NCBI GenBank assembly: GCA_003427395.1 | Contig: BFEA01000700.1 | Coordinates: 233,989 to 297,317, forward strand | Source of the DNA: Chara braunii | Lineage: Eukaryota; Streptophyta; Charophyceae; Charales; Characeae | Direction of reading: 5' to 3' | Length of the DNA stretch: 63,329 nt | Shown here: one piece after another, positions 34,601 to 49,344 of the stretch | Numbering within the stretch: the stretch's first letter is position 1 | How the letters are laid out: each line of letters starts with the position of its first letter | Position numbers and translations under genes: made by a program | The notes under the pieces: generated by a model | Told to the model about the DNA's origin: nothing | The model's input: the letters and a program-made list of their open reading frames with translations, nothing else | Database searches by the model: none

Positions 34601-37600
34601 GGGTGCGTGGTGGGAAACCCGTCTTGGCAGCTCAGGATCTTTACAGTGTTTTGGGCAGTGAGATGAAGAGATTGCCCTGGTAGAGTTGAGGGAATCATTG
34701 TGGGTGAGGATTTCAACTGATATGTTTGCAGCTCTTCTGAGAAGGTTGCTGCAGTATTTTACAGCTGAGAAGAGTGAAGTAATTTAGATTGGTTCAGGTG
34801 AAATTCACAGAACTCCTAGTAGCGCTGCCACCTTCGACAGCGAGAGTGTGACAAGGGGAAGTGGGAACGCTACTGGTCGGGTGGACAGAGAGAACCGATG
34901 AAGAGCAGACTTGAGGTGTATCCATTGGGTGCATGGTGGGAAACCCGTCTCGGCAGCTCAGGCTCTTTATAGCATCTTGGACAGTGAGAGATGAGAGGAT
35001 CACTCTGCTTCTAGAGCTGTTAGTAGTAGATTAGATTGGTCGTGTACCCTATATGGGAGTTCATTTCATTTTGCTAGTTCATCTTCCCCTCCTTTTCTTT
35101 TGAAGGTGGCTGTGCTTATAAGGGATGCAGGACCCGGTTTCCTCCATGGCCTAAGCTGGGTATTGGCCCCAGTATGTTATTCCGGGTTGAATTGTGAGGT
35201 CCCCGGCCTCAACTATGACTTTTGCAATATAAAAGCCATCTTTCAAAAAAAAAAAAGAAAAAAAAAAAAGAAAGAAAGAAAGAAACAGGAAAGGGGGGGG
35301 AGGGGAGAGAGGAGAGGCAGAACGCCGTAACAAGAAAATGAATCAAATCTGGACCACTGCCTCCTTTTCCTGAAGCTAATGCACCCTCAGCATGACTGCA
35401 TCACACCTGAAAGATCCCTTGTATGCATTCGTGATCAGGGTGCATTGTGCTCAGGGGAAATTGTGGTCCCTCGTCATCATCAAATGTCTGATATCAATGG
35501 GTTGAATGGGCATTCTTGTTTTTCAACTAAAAAGAAAAGAATAACTTCTTTGATTGGGAAAAAAAAAAAAAAAAACGCTTGTACCTTCACAAGGGTCTTC
35601 TCCAGCTCCATCACTTGAGGCGATGCCTTTCTTCCTGCCTTTCCTGCGGCATCATGAGTTGACCAGAAGTCAGAAAGGAGTTTACCAAAAGTCAACCAGG
35701 GCCACAAGTTAACAACAGAAGAGAGCCCTCGACTAACTCATGGCCGGTGTTGGCCGCCATCCAGAGCACATATGTATCTATGCACTGTTTCCCGGAAAAC
35801 GGTGCAGTGCATCTTTTTTTTGAATTTTTTCCCTGTTCGTTGGTGCAAGACTTGTGCTGCTGTCTTCCTTTTCTTCCTGCCTTTCCTGCAGCATCATGAT
35901 TTACGAACATCGGGAAAGTGAACAAAGAGTTGACCGAAAGTCGATAAGTCAACACGGAGTTTACCAAAAGTCGAATAGTCAACAAGGAGTTGACCAAATG
36001 TCGAAAAGTCAACAAGAATTGACCAAAGATCAAAAAGTCAACAAGGAGTTGACCAAAAGTCGAAAAGTCAACAAGGAGTTAAGAAGTTGGAAAGTGAACA
36101 AGGAGTTGACCACAGGTTAAAAAGTCAACAAAAAATGAGATAATGCACCCTGACTCAGGCTCTACATTCACAGCAAGTACGCAGGGAAGGTGCAAACTTT
36201 AGCTTTGAACCCGCAACCTGAATACTTTTTGTTATTTTGCTGATGCCAAGAGTTGAGCCTAGGATGTCCAGGTAGGATCTCTGTAGGCCCAGTTTAGCAT
36301 AGGCCCTCCAGCACCCTTTTTCTTGAACTGGGCCTATGCTGAACTGGGCCTATGCTAAACTGAACTGCCTTGAGATACATCATTGAACTGGCCGACCCCA
36401 GGTAGCTCAATGATTCTAATTGCATCAGGATTCGAACTCAGGTCTGTTTATCAACAGTTTACGAGTGCCAGGGTTACAGGGTACCATTCAGCCCAAGAGA
36501 AACGTGGCATCTGCTGAGGAGCTTCCTTCTCTGCATTTACAAAACTAGAGAGCGAACGGATTGCCGATAAAAGAAAGATCGGATGGGAGGTTGATGCTTC
36601 TCTTTGGAAAAGTCATCAAATTCGAATGCCTCTTGCCCCAGCCTCATGATGATCTGTCTCGGCAAGAGCAGTGGGTATGACCCTCCCATATCCTTGATGG
36701 GAAGAGGACTGTGTACACTGATGTGACTGATGTATTGTTGAGATAATACAAGCCTTGGGCAATTTAGGGACAATGGGCCTTCTTGTGAAAGAAAAAAAAT
36801 TGAAAAGATTACCTAGGGTACCGGAGTGGCCCGAGAGGGCCGGGACCACTTGCCCGGGACCTTGTCCCACTTCTTCCGTTGAGCTAGGTCCACGTTCGAC
36901 GTGCGACTGTAGGCGACGAAGGAGATGCACGCCCTGTCAATCATCCAGCGGTCCTCTCTTTTTTGAAAAGTGAATAGATATTATCACGTTTCTTATTCCA
37001 ACAAAATAGTTCCAAAAATGCCATTTTCGCGAATGCTACGCCCCCTACCCTCGCCACTTTCCGTTGAGCTAGCTGTCTCCTTTTTTGGAGACAGCCAGTT
37101 CAACGACCGTTGGCATCCTTTCTGGAGTTTTTTTTTTTTTTTTTTAATGTTATTTTATTATGTTTTGAGAAATCTGTGAATTCGTTTGTTCTTTGCTATT
37201 TTCGTGCGACTTTTGAAGGACCGAAGATGCGTGAACTACGGGCAATCTGGTGCGACCTTTGAAGGATCACATATGCATCAACTACGGGAATAGGGCGAAT
37301 AGGGCAACTCTTCATAGGATCGGAGCGACTCTTCGGACGTCACGTATGCCACTCCAATTGTGGGAAAAAAAAAAGAAGAATGAACTGTATCTTAGGCAGA
37401 TTTTTTAATGCATTTCTGAATTTGAAATGGATTAAAAAAAAAAACAGTTTCAGCCGTCACACCGTTGAGCTAGGTCCACTAAACGGTGCATGTGGGACAA
37501 GGTCCCCGGCCAGGCCAAAAAAAAAAGAAAAGAAAAAAAAAAGGAAGAAGAATTGTTTTTAAAATTTTAATTCGTTTTCATTTTCAATTTGGTAAAGAAT

Positions 37601-39500
37601 TTCGATGTGACCCTGAGGCAAAAGTTGTTCAGTTTATTTTTCTGCATAGCATATTCTTTTTTCGGAAATGTTTGATGTTTTTTTTTTTCTTTTTCTTGCT
37701 GGGACCTTCTATGGTCCTTGTACGGCTGTGCAGCCCAGGCAAACAAGGTGACCTGAGCGGCCCGGCTGGTAGCCTAAAATGATACACAAAGATGTGTTTT
37801 TCTTTGTTTTTGTTGGCTTTTATGAAACTTCACCCACCCTCCTCTTATCAGTTCTCCTCGGCACACCCCCAATGTCCTCAGTCCTACCTCAGTGTCTGCC
37901 ACTGGGGACCATGACACTTCTACCATGTTGGTGACCTGACCGGACACGGTTGACAGTGGTTGCTGCGATCCATGTGTGAGAAACGATGAGACCGGTGAGA
38001 CGCATAAATCAAAAAATGCTCCAAGACTCCAACAACAACAACAAAAGAAAACAAAAAAAACAGGAAAGCAAGGTAAAATCATACTAAAATGGTAATCAAC
38101 AGAGTATACCTAGTAAACTATCAAACTCTCTCGGAGTCTCTCCCTCCCTGTGTATCTACAATTGCATCCCGGCAAAAAAAAAAAAAAAAAAAAAAAAAAG
38201 TTGCATCACGATTCGCGACTCACGTGTAATATAGATCGACCCAGAAAGAAGTCAAGCCAGCATTATCTTGACTTTGCATGTGAAGAAAATTCCAAGCAGC
38301 CTATCTGGCCCTATCATATACCTGACACGCGAATACTCTCAATGTTCGCTTCACACTCATCGATCTGCAGCTGCAACGAGTCCAGAGCCTGCAGGAAGCC
38401 CCACACAACCGCGGGGTCAATAATAGGATAGGATGAGTTCCCCCCCCTCTCTCTGTACCCCACACAAATTGAACTCAAAGTCGTGTTATTGACTCACCCA
38501 CCAATAAATTGTACAAGTATTAACTGTATTATGGACTCACCCACCATAAATTGCAGTCAAGTCGTATTATTGACTCACCAGCCATGAATTGCAGCCAAGT
38601 CATCAAATTGACTCACCCACCAACTTGAAGATAAATTGTACGAAAAAATAAAGAAAAAGGAACACTGGTACAAAAAGGACACGGCTGAATGGAAAACACA
38701 CGTGGCGTAAACAAGAAAAGAGGGCTTTGCCACTATTATGGTGGCACGAGATGACCACAAGAAAGTTACAAGCTATCCACCCTTTGTAGAAAAAGGACCC
38801 ATATGCCAGGAAAATATATCATGATCATTAACAAGAGGAGGGAATAAGAAGTGGCAGGAGCTGAGAAAAGAGNNNNNNNNNNNNNNNNNNNNNNNNNNNN
38901 NNNNNNNNNNNNNNNNNNNNNNNNNNNNNNNNNNNNNNNNNNNNNNNNNNNNNNNNNNNNNNNNNNNNNNNNNNNNNNNNNNNNNNNNNNNNNNNNNNNN
39001 NNNNNNNNNNNNNNNNNNNNNNNNNNNNNNNNNNNNNNNNNNNNNNNNNNNNNNNNNNNNNNNNNNNNNNNNNNNNNNNNNNNNNNNNNNNNNNNNNNNN
39101 NNNNNNNNNNNNNNNNNNNNNNNNNNNNNNNNNNNNNNNNNNNNNNNNNNNNNNNNNNNNNNNNNNNNNNNNNNNNNNNNNNNNNNNNNNNNNNNNNNNN
39201 NNNNNNNNNNNNNNNNNNNNNNNNNNNNNNNNNNNNNNNNNNNNNNNNNNNNNNNNNNNNNNNNNNNNNNNNNNNNNNNNNNNNNNNNNNNNNNNNNNNN
39301 NNNNNNNNNNNNNNNNNNNNNNNNNNNNNNNNNNNNNNNNNNNNNNNNNNNNNNNNNNNNNNNNNNNNNNNNNNNNNNNNNNNNNNNNNNNNNNNNNNNN
39401 NNNNNNNNNNNNNNNNNNNNNNNNNNNNNNNNNNNNNNNNNNNNNNNNNNNNNNNNNNNNNNNNNNNNNNNNNNNNNNNNNNNNNNNNNNNNNNNNNNNN

Positions 39501-39563
<63 letters not shown>

Positions 39564-42083
39564 ACACCCGATTTAGAAATGCTGCAGCCTCATGCTTTTG
39601 CTGTTCGCTTGGGTCCAGTTTGACCTGTGCGAGGAAGCAAAATTTTCATATTAACAATACTTATGCGTGAGATCACACAGCAAGAAAACCAGACCTTCAC
39701 AACTGTCACAAACAAAAAGACGCAATACATACTACAGCCTTGCAGGGGTGGGGTGGATATCACGGCCGTCCTGGCTGTAGTGATTAAGATACCTGGCTCT
39801 TGAGGCCGACGTCGCCGGTTCGAATCCGTGCTTGCACGATGGACTCGGAGGAGGACGTCAGCCTCATGCTGGGATGGGTAGCGCCATCCTGTAACCTCAG
39901 CTGTTGGGGCGCTAGATATGCAGATTCACTTAGCTGCTGAGGGCATACTCACACCAGGACCTTCCTAGATGAATCTGACTGCATTTGTGACCGGGTCAGG
40001 ATGCATCTGACCACAATAATGTGCACAGCTGAGATGAAAAAGTCCTAAAGTGAGTATACCCTGAAAAGTTGTGAAAACATCTCGACCACTGCAATTGCAA
40101 GGGCTGCTTTTCCTTTGTGGGAGTCTGGACCGTTGTGACCAAGGAGGGAGAAAACGAAACAGAAGGCCAAGGGGAAAACAAAAGAAAAAGAGAAAGGTGG
40201 GAAAAGAAAATCATGTGAGGTAACTACCGCCTAGTCAAAAATCAATTTTCGATTGACAGTTCTCTTGCTTCGACCCAAGTTTTTGGACCACCAGTACGTT
40301 CGAGAGGGCCGCATGCACACCAGCCGGTGCTACAATGCCGAGACGTTTCCACGTGAATGAATGTTTGCCAGGACTCCAGACCCATTCATCCCAGCATGTC
40401 GCACAACTTTCGGAAGTACTGGCGGTTTAATGCAAAAGAAACTCAGACAGCGTCGCAGCGACCCTTTCCACAGTTTTGTCAAACGCCATCTTGAGCACGG
40501 CCCAGGCCCAAGGACCAGGGCAGCCTGAGGCCATTGTTTCCCAAAAAGGTGAGGCCTGGGCCCTTGGGCTTCGCCCAGGTCCGACATGGCCTCTGACACA
40601 ACTTCACGAAGATCTCTGCCGAAAACCCTGTGCCGCCTGCGGCAAAACTGCATTTAAAACTCTGGCCACGCCAAGACTGCAAAACAAAGTTTCAAGTGCA
40701 CGTCCAAACTCGAAAGTATAATGTGGCCGTAGCGTAGCTATTTTAAAAAGCAAAGAGCAAGACATGGGACTATAAAAGCAAGAAAAATTATGGAAAAGAA
40801 AAGAACAGCAAGGGGCAGAAACAGGAAAAAGAAGAGCAATCGCTGCGACTGCGGTCAGATGCATTCCATTTCTGGCCATAATTGCAGAGCCAGATACACT
40901 TACTGAAGTGCTAGTGTGCATATGACCTGAAAGCAAGACAATGGGCCTCACTCCACTACTCAACATTCGACACGTAGCTGGACAGTGATTCGCACCGGAT
41001 ACATTCCGTTCTTTTTTTAATGGATTGGGGAAAATGTCATGTTCCAGATACATGTACAATGTTGTGGAGTGGAACGGGACTCCATATTTTTGGACTCCGT
41101 AATATTCAGCAACTTGAACAGTGTGTGGACTGCGTTGAACTTCACACTCCAAAATGCAACAGGTGCTTTGCAAAACAAAAAAAAACGAAAAAAAAACAGG
41201 GAGGAATGATTGTGACCACGTGGGCAACCCTAAGACATGGGAGAGTCACTCGTACGCACAAATCTTCATCCAGTTCCAAACATTTGACATGTAGCTGGAA
41301 TGCAGTATGGACCAGATACGTTCAGCCTTGTCCAGTGTTTTAAATGTATTGGGACCCGCACAGGTCCAGATACGTTTCAAATGATGTGCAGTGGAGCGAG
41401 GCCCTTAGAATCTTCGAATAAGAAGTTCATAACATATGTACAAATAAGTTCCCCAACAAAACAATACATTTTCAAGTTGGTGGGACTGTGTTCATACTCC
41501 CACCTGAGTGCAACCATTAACAAGGACAAGTGAATGACCCTAGCTCTTAAGGCTTGACCAGTACCCAGGGGGGGGGGGGAGAAGGGGAACTTTCGGAAAA
41601 AAGAACGTCAAAGAAGGCTTGATGCAAGCTGGTCAAAAGAATTACTAATTGGCAATTACCTGTTTCTCTCTTTTTTAAGCCCTTTCTTTGTTTGGCTTAC
41701 TTAATTACCTGTTTCACAAGCCCCTCCTTCGAGAATGCCTTGATCTTGGATGCGCGTTCGCACACCTGTCGGCACATCAGTCACATGATGCGTGAGCAAA
41801 GCAATGTACTAAGCCAATATAAGCTGAAAAAGTCAGAAAATTTGAGAAAAACGCATAACAATCTAGCTGCGAATTCCTGATACTGTTAAATTAATACCTG
41901 AGGAGATGGGGCTGAAAGGTGAGGATTTGAAGAGTACACCCCCTGATGAGACCTGTGCAGTGACTGCCGACCGGCGACCGGTTGAAGCGCGTACTAGGGG
42001 TTGATGCTATGCTGTTTCATCGAAATGCAATCAAGACTTAAACGTTGTTAACTCGACATCTCAATGTACCCTCTGTGATCAGA

Positions 42084-42177
<94 letters not shown>

Positions 42178-45100
42178 CCCCCCAACCCACCACTACCACC
42201 AGAGAGGATACCAGAGAAATAACCCTGAACATTCAATCAGTTTCTTGGGAAAGAATTTCTTAAGCTCAATTAGCGGTCAAACGGGAAATGCTATTGCCAT
42301 ACTTTGAATCGGCCTGAACATTCAATCAGTTTTTTGGGAAAGAATTTCTTAAACTCAAGTAGCGGTCAAACGGGAAATGTTGTTTCCAGGAGGCGAAACG
42401 ACATCTCGTTACAACACATACTTTGAATCGCTCCATCTCTGACTCGATTTGTTTTCTGGCCGCCCTGAGTGACTCTGTCCATGCCCTTGCATCTGGCGAC
42501 GCCAACCACGACCGAATCTGATCGCGATACCTGCATAGATAAGATTTATAATACACCAGTACTATTTACATAAGGAATTACTAAAAGTATAACAAAATCA
42601 ATGCAACGGTTGCAACCTGATACCTGCACAGAAAAAGTAGCGTCCAGAATTAGAATGGAGCTTTTTGTCAAAGAAAGAATAAAAGAAGTTCCAGAATGAT
42701 CAGAGATTCAGAATCCATCAAATGCACTAAGTTCAATGTGTGACTAAATCAAACCAATGAGGCATTTGTCATCCTTCTTCTTTTTCTTTTTCTTTTTCTT
42801 TTTCTTTTTTGGGTTTGGAGTCTTTGGACCATTTCTCGATTTATGCATGTCATCCTTGCACAGGGACCATGCTAATCTTCTCTATATCGTTCCAATTTTA
42901 ACGGATGTACCGAAGGACAGGTGTTCATCATCCTGACTTCCCCCCCCCCCCCAAAAAAAAAAAAACCATGTGTGATCAATTATTTATCCTGACGACTGCC
43001 TGGTAAGAGGTCTCACTCGCAAAGAGGATTGGATTAAGCTCCTGAATGTGTATGGGTTTTAAGCAGAGATGCAGAAAAGGATCGATCTGCACCTCTCCAC
43101 AAACATATCCAGATTCAAGCATTCAATTCAATCTTCGTCCCTAGTTGGACGTCGTTCCTGACGTATGATAATCCAGTCCTTGATGAGCAAATCTGCAATG
43201 CCAATTAAACCACCGATCCATCTGAAGCTAAATTGACGAACCAAAAATTGCTTTTTTTTTCCCGAGCCTAGAATCTACAGCACCATCCTTTGAAAAAAAT
43301 CTACAGTTGCTTCTTCCCACCGGGCCTCCACTGGGGGTTGCGGATAACAATCCGAACCGAGGCAATGTTTCAGGATTCGCTCCGCCTTAAAGCCTTGCTT
43401 CCTATTGTCATTGCCATTGTAGCACGTGTGTAGCCCAGCCCATAAGGGCGGCCTGGGCAATATCAATTTTGGCCCCATACAGGGCTGTACTCGTGTACGA
43501 GCGAAATCTATCGTGCCGCCTGCGGATGTATACAGTCTAGTCACTCTAGTGGTTTAAGTTCCGTTTAACAAATTACTTGAAATTAGTAATCTATTGACAC
43601 AGTCGATCACTATGGTCAGTGAGATCGGTAACAAATGAGAAACGGTCAAACCAAACTACAAGAAAGTTACAGAGAACAGTCGCAATGACTTTAAATTTTT
43701 CAAATTGTCATGTACCTCACACTGCTCACAGTGTATCTTGCGTCTAAAGCTTTCATTATATCCGATTGTGAGACTGGGAAATTCCGCTAATGTGCCTTGG
43801 TCGACAGACTTGACACCAAAGTTGACTCGAGTTAGGCTAGCCTGGCCTAGCCAAGCTATGTCTAAAGACTCTACAATCTACCAATTTACTACAGTAACTT
43901 CTGCAATAACACTCAACCCATGACCCTCAAGCCTGCTTCACATTCTCAAACTTTGTGCCCACGCCTCTGGGAAAGCACTGGCGAAGAAGGGCATCAAAGC
44001 TGGGCTTAGCTGGCAAATGCAGCCATCCTAAACCACCCTTTCGAAACTACCGCCTTCCGAGTCCCCGCAAACCCTTACGCCCGATAATTGTGATTCATGA
44101 ATATAAGCAAGCTGTCTGTCCAAGTTCGATGCGATGCGATGCTGCGTTCAGTGGAGGATGATTACCAATGGGGTCCAAAATTTAGGCTCTTAAGGGTTTA
44201 AAGCAGGGCTACCATCTGACACCTGGACAATGATGTGGAGTCCGGTGGACGGACGGGAATTGGGTGTCCCATCCTACTGTCTGGATCACGCCAGGGAGGC
44301 ATCCAGACGCAGCCAGTGGACCACGTTGCAGCGTGACGGGCGTTTCTTCATTTTTTATTTTTAGTCTCACATAGCCGTGAGGCCGCGGCGTATGTCAATA
44401 GCGGGGAAACAATTGGGGGAAACCCCCCATGGGTAGCCAACACTTGGGGGAAACCGCTCATGAGCAGCCAAAGATTGGGTGACACCCCCACAATCACCCT
44501 CCATCCATCCATCCATCCATCAACATCCATTCACATTCATCAACATCCTTCCAACCATCCATCCATCCATCTATCCATCCAAACACCATCCTTCCATCCA
44601 TCCACATCCATCCATCACCGTCCGTTGATTCAACACCCTTCATCCATTCATCCATCCGTCCACCTATTAATCATTGTCCATCCACCCACCCATGATACAT
44701 CCATCCGACTCCATCAGGTCATGTTTGTCATTGTTTGAACCTTAGAACATTTTTTTTTTCTTTACTTTCCAGAAAATAATTGCCATCTGGATGGGTGATT
44801 CAAACTTCCGGAAATTTCTGGATATCTGGGCAACTCGATCTGACTACTGACCACTGACCAGCCAGTCCCGCGTTGTGATCTGGTACGGGGACTTGTCCGG
44901 CGTAGCCATGGTTAAGGTTTATGGTTTATGCGGTTTAGGGTCTGGGGATTTTCTTCCTGAACATGAAGCTAAAAAAGGAAAGAGGTGGAGAATCAGAATT
45001 AAACCACCAGTACTTGGCCCAGCTATTGATCCCGAGCCTGGATATGCCCTGCGCGCCAAGTTTTGCCGAGCCGCCGCCGCACCGTTTCGACTTTCTTTTG

Positions 45101-48100
45101 GCTGGCGCCTCCAGCCATAGCGGTCCGGTAGGCCGAAGCCCATCAGTCGCGGCGCATCAACAGGAAACGCCTGCGGCCGATGTATGGGCCAAGTACTGGT
45201 GGTTTAAGGAGAGACAAATTTTGGTTTAGGGTTTAGGGTTTATCCCGGTAGCCCGGCCCGTTTACGGTTTGCAGTTTCCTCTTCAACATGCAGGTCACAA
45301 GGAGAACACTTGATTTTGGAAATGAGAGGGAAGAAGGGTGCTTCATGCACTAAGACCGACTCAGATGTCTCGTCACATCAGGAAGTCATATTCTGCACCA
45401 AACTCCTTAAAAACTACAGCAGCTGCAAAAGCCTGCACTTGTCATCTCCTTGATACACATTTAAGGAACTGTTACAGGGTTTAACTGACGATTCTGACGA
45501 AAATAAACACACAAAATAACACAAGGAAATTCGTTTTCAAAAGTACATACGATGATACGACAACTTCGACAAGACAAGTAAAACGTAGCTGTCCAGAGAA
45601 ATTTCTCTAAAAGAACCGAAGCACCAGTACATGGGCACCTAGGCCGCGGGCCTGACACCTCGAATTCTGGCAGCGCGAAACGAAAACACGACCGCCAATC
45701 CAATTTATCAACGGCGGGCCCAGCGTTTGACGTTCCGGCCTCGTTTTCTTGTGGCGACAAGTTTCGGACTGCAAGGCTGGGGCCACGTACTAGTGGATTA
45801 AGTACCTTCACAAGCTTCAGGCCACCACCCGCCCGTGCAGCCACTTATGGAGTACTACGGAGCGCCGGCGGTGGCTTGAAGCTTTTTAAGGGGGTGTAGC
45901 ACAAGATAAAAAAACTAACTGTTGCACAAGATAACAAGTGGCCGGAAAGTATGTTGCCACTCTTCATCATAAGGGGGTGTAGCACGAGATATCGGAGATA
46001 ACATGTACTTCTCCAGAGTCTGACTGCAGGTGCTACTCACATGCCAGAAAGACATTGGCGGTGTTGAGAAGTGAGAAAGAGAAGAGGGGAATATCAATGA
46101 CGTCACCTCTGCAGTTTCTTCAAATCCTTTTTCAACTCAGCCTCATACTTCTCTTTCTTGGATGCCTGCAAAGGAATCCAACGGTCAGGTTGCCATCATC
46201 ATTTTTTTTTGATAGGGAGAGATAATCAGAGATTATTAATAAATTTCCGATATACATAATATGATAAAACATACATGTATCGTCACAGAGAACAGCCCGG
46301 TGAACCGTAGGCAGAGCGGGAGAGGAGGAGTCCGACACCAAAGAAGGTAGGAGAGCAACAAGTGCTAAAAAGCACAACGATGACACATCATGAGATCACA
46401 CGACCACATGGCACGGAAGAGACATATAGTCTGATACATCTGAGCGCAGGTGGCGCGTGTTACGCGGCATGTAAGAACATCGTTAACAACAGTGCACGCC
46501 GCACAGTCAAACTGGCAAAATGACCCAACTGGTTTTCAGTAACTTTCTAGTACTGGTCAGTCACCAGTCTGGCGTCGTCAGACAGTAACCGTTCCGTATC
46601 AATATATAATGTCCATTTACATTTTGACATGATTTTATCATACAGAACTGCCCACTAAACGGTAGGCAGAGAGGGAGCAGCGGACAATAAACGAGGGGCT
46701 GGGACAGACAGACTGTTTCGTGGAAGCATGATGATACACAAAGCAACTTTCAAATGGAAGTGTGGGTTCTACCTCACCTCACCTGAGCGCGGTCGTTGAA
46801 CATGCAACACATAAAGCCAGCCAGTCGCCAGATCCGGTCCAGATGCACTCACACACAATGTACTCATACATAGTCAAAAGCATTTAAAGCAAAACTGACA
46901 CCCATGCAAATTCTAGAGAAGGGAAAATACATAGTTTGACAACTTTGACCCTTCAGACAACAGATGGGAGCTGCCGAGAGACCCCGACCCTGACCCCGAC
47001 CCCGACTCCGATGTGTATCAGCTACCAGCTTCCTCCGAAGACGAGAGGCAGTTAACAGAGCCCCAAAATTTCAGGATTTTTTCAGGGTCATTATAACAAA
47101 CGTCCCACACCTTTGAAGGCAGACTTGTCACCAGTACATAGAGTGGACAGTGGACACTAAATAAACCAACAGCAGAAAAAAAAAAAAAAACTGAAAAAAA
47201 TAATAAAAGGGGCTTTAATCCCCCAAGTCAAAAGTGTGTTTTCATGCAAAACTCACTCTTTTCAGCTTTCAGGATTTTCAGGATTTTTCAGGGCAAGCCA
47301 AAACAGTCAAACTCGAAGACCCCAACAAATACCAAACTTGGCACACACAGACCTTGACCAAAAATAAAACAGGGCAAAATAAAAAACAGGAAAAAAGTTC
47401 AAAAAACAAAAAAATAATAATCGCCAATGCACTTTTCAGGGTTGAGGTGGTTAACTGGGCTGAAAAGTGGGGGTCCCCATTAACCGCTCATGATGACCGT
47501 ATCAGACCGGAAAGATAGCTTGTATACATTGATGATGAGGATCTGTTGTGTTCAGGGAAAGACGGCAGTCAGCAGCACTTCCATCTTCACCCAAATTGAA
47601 TACCCCGGTCATTACAGCTGTATTTTGGGCAACTTTCAGTCTAGATACAACAATAATGACGGCCTGACTCCGTCCTATTCGGGTGAAGATGATAGCCATT
47701 GGTAGCATCATTAGGGTAAATTACATGAGTGCAGAAGCCTTTTGGGAACTTCGCTTGTTGTATGGACATCACAAAACAGCTCAGCTCCTTCTTTCTTATG
47801 CGTCCGAACTTATGAATGCAGAAGCTCTTTCGCACCCAGCTTAGGCCTTTGGCTGGCTAAGCCGGTTTAGAGCACACTCGTACAAGAAATGCACTTACAG
47901 CACTGAATGTCTGTACTGAATCTGGTCATGATTGTCGCTATATACGCTCAGGGAAATTTGAATTTAACTCTACTATTTGAGTAAATTCGCCTCTGGATTC
48001 CTCCCCTCCCAAAAAGTCTAGTTGTTACAACTTGTTTGGTGCTGTTCACGCAAGCTATTTCGCACCTGCTTCAGAAAAAAACGACAACACATGAGCTTTC

Positions 48101-49166
48101 TGGACCGGATTTGGCCGTAATTGAGGCCAGCTACGTTCAAGAAATGTACAGAGTGCAAGTGAATTCGCATCTGGAATCCAGGATTCATACACTGAAAAAA
48201 AAGAGACTCAGTTGCAATGGACTCTGTCAACCGAATTTCGGCCGCAGTTGTGGCCAGGTACACTCAAGAATCAAGAAAAGCACAGAGTGTCAGTCTGAGA
48301 GTGCAAGTACATTCCACTCCAGATTCCAGGATTCATAGGCACACTGACATAAAGCTGACTTGGGGCATATACTCGTACTAGCACTTTTCTAAATGTTCCT
48401 GACGGCTGCAGCCAGACCTGGATGCATCTGACTGCAATTCCGTCCAGAGATAAGTCCAAGAAGTCCTAGTGGTTGTAGCCTCTTGTAGGTGCTTTTCATA
48501 CATCAAGCTCTTTCCCACATCACACATCATACTCACGCCAGGACTTTCGTAACCAGATCTGGGCGTACTACCGTCTTCACCCGAATAGAACGCCCGGTCA
48601 TTATAGCCGTATCTGGTGAAATTTTCAGTCCAGATGCAGCTATAATTACCAGACATTCTATTCGGGTGAAGACGGTAGCCGTTCACCAGATACGTTCAGC
48701 AAAGTACCACTGTCAGACAGAGTCTGTCCTTACGAACAATTTCGGAACAAACAATAACCCTTGGAGTCTTGGACTTTGCTATCAAGTATTTATTATTTAC
48801 CTACATTACCGGAGTGGCACGGACCGCTTGCCCAGCTGGGCTAAAAATGAAATTAAAAAAAAGGGGTAACTTCAGTACAGTCACAAATTCTAAAACAGTT
48901 TGAAATTATACTTTGCGCATTCCCCCAAACACAACACACCCCCACTTAACCCTACCTGACTGGAAAGCTAGCTTGTATACATTGCCCGAACTGCAATTTG
49001 AAACCTTTTTTTTGTGCCCAAAGTGTATTTTCAAACTCCTTTTGTGATTCCAGCATAGTTTCCCATTGAAAAAAAGAAAAGAAGGTATCTTTTATTTTCA
49101 CTTTGGAAAATAATTTCGATGTGACCCTGAGGTGAAAAATGTTCAGTTTATTTTTCTGCGCAACAT

Positions 49167-49201
<35 letters not shown>

Positions 49202-49307
49202 TTTTTTTGCTGGGACCTTACCTGATCCTTGCACGGGCTGCCCACCCGGGAGCTGGGCGGCCCGGCTGGTAGCCTAGAAAAATAGTTCTTTTTTTTTTTT
49301 TTTTTTT

Positions 49308-49344
<37 letters not shown>

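Noticed and set aside
39780-39845. A functional tRNA gene
   Set aside because: The B-box is perfect but the acceptor and anticodon stems do not pair, and a sibling copy at 22.5 kb shows a SINE body.
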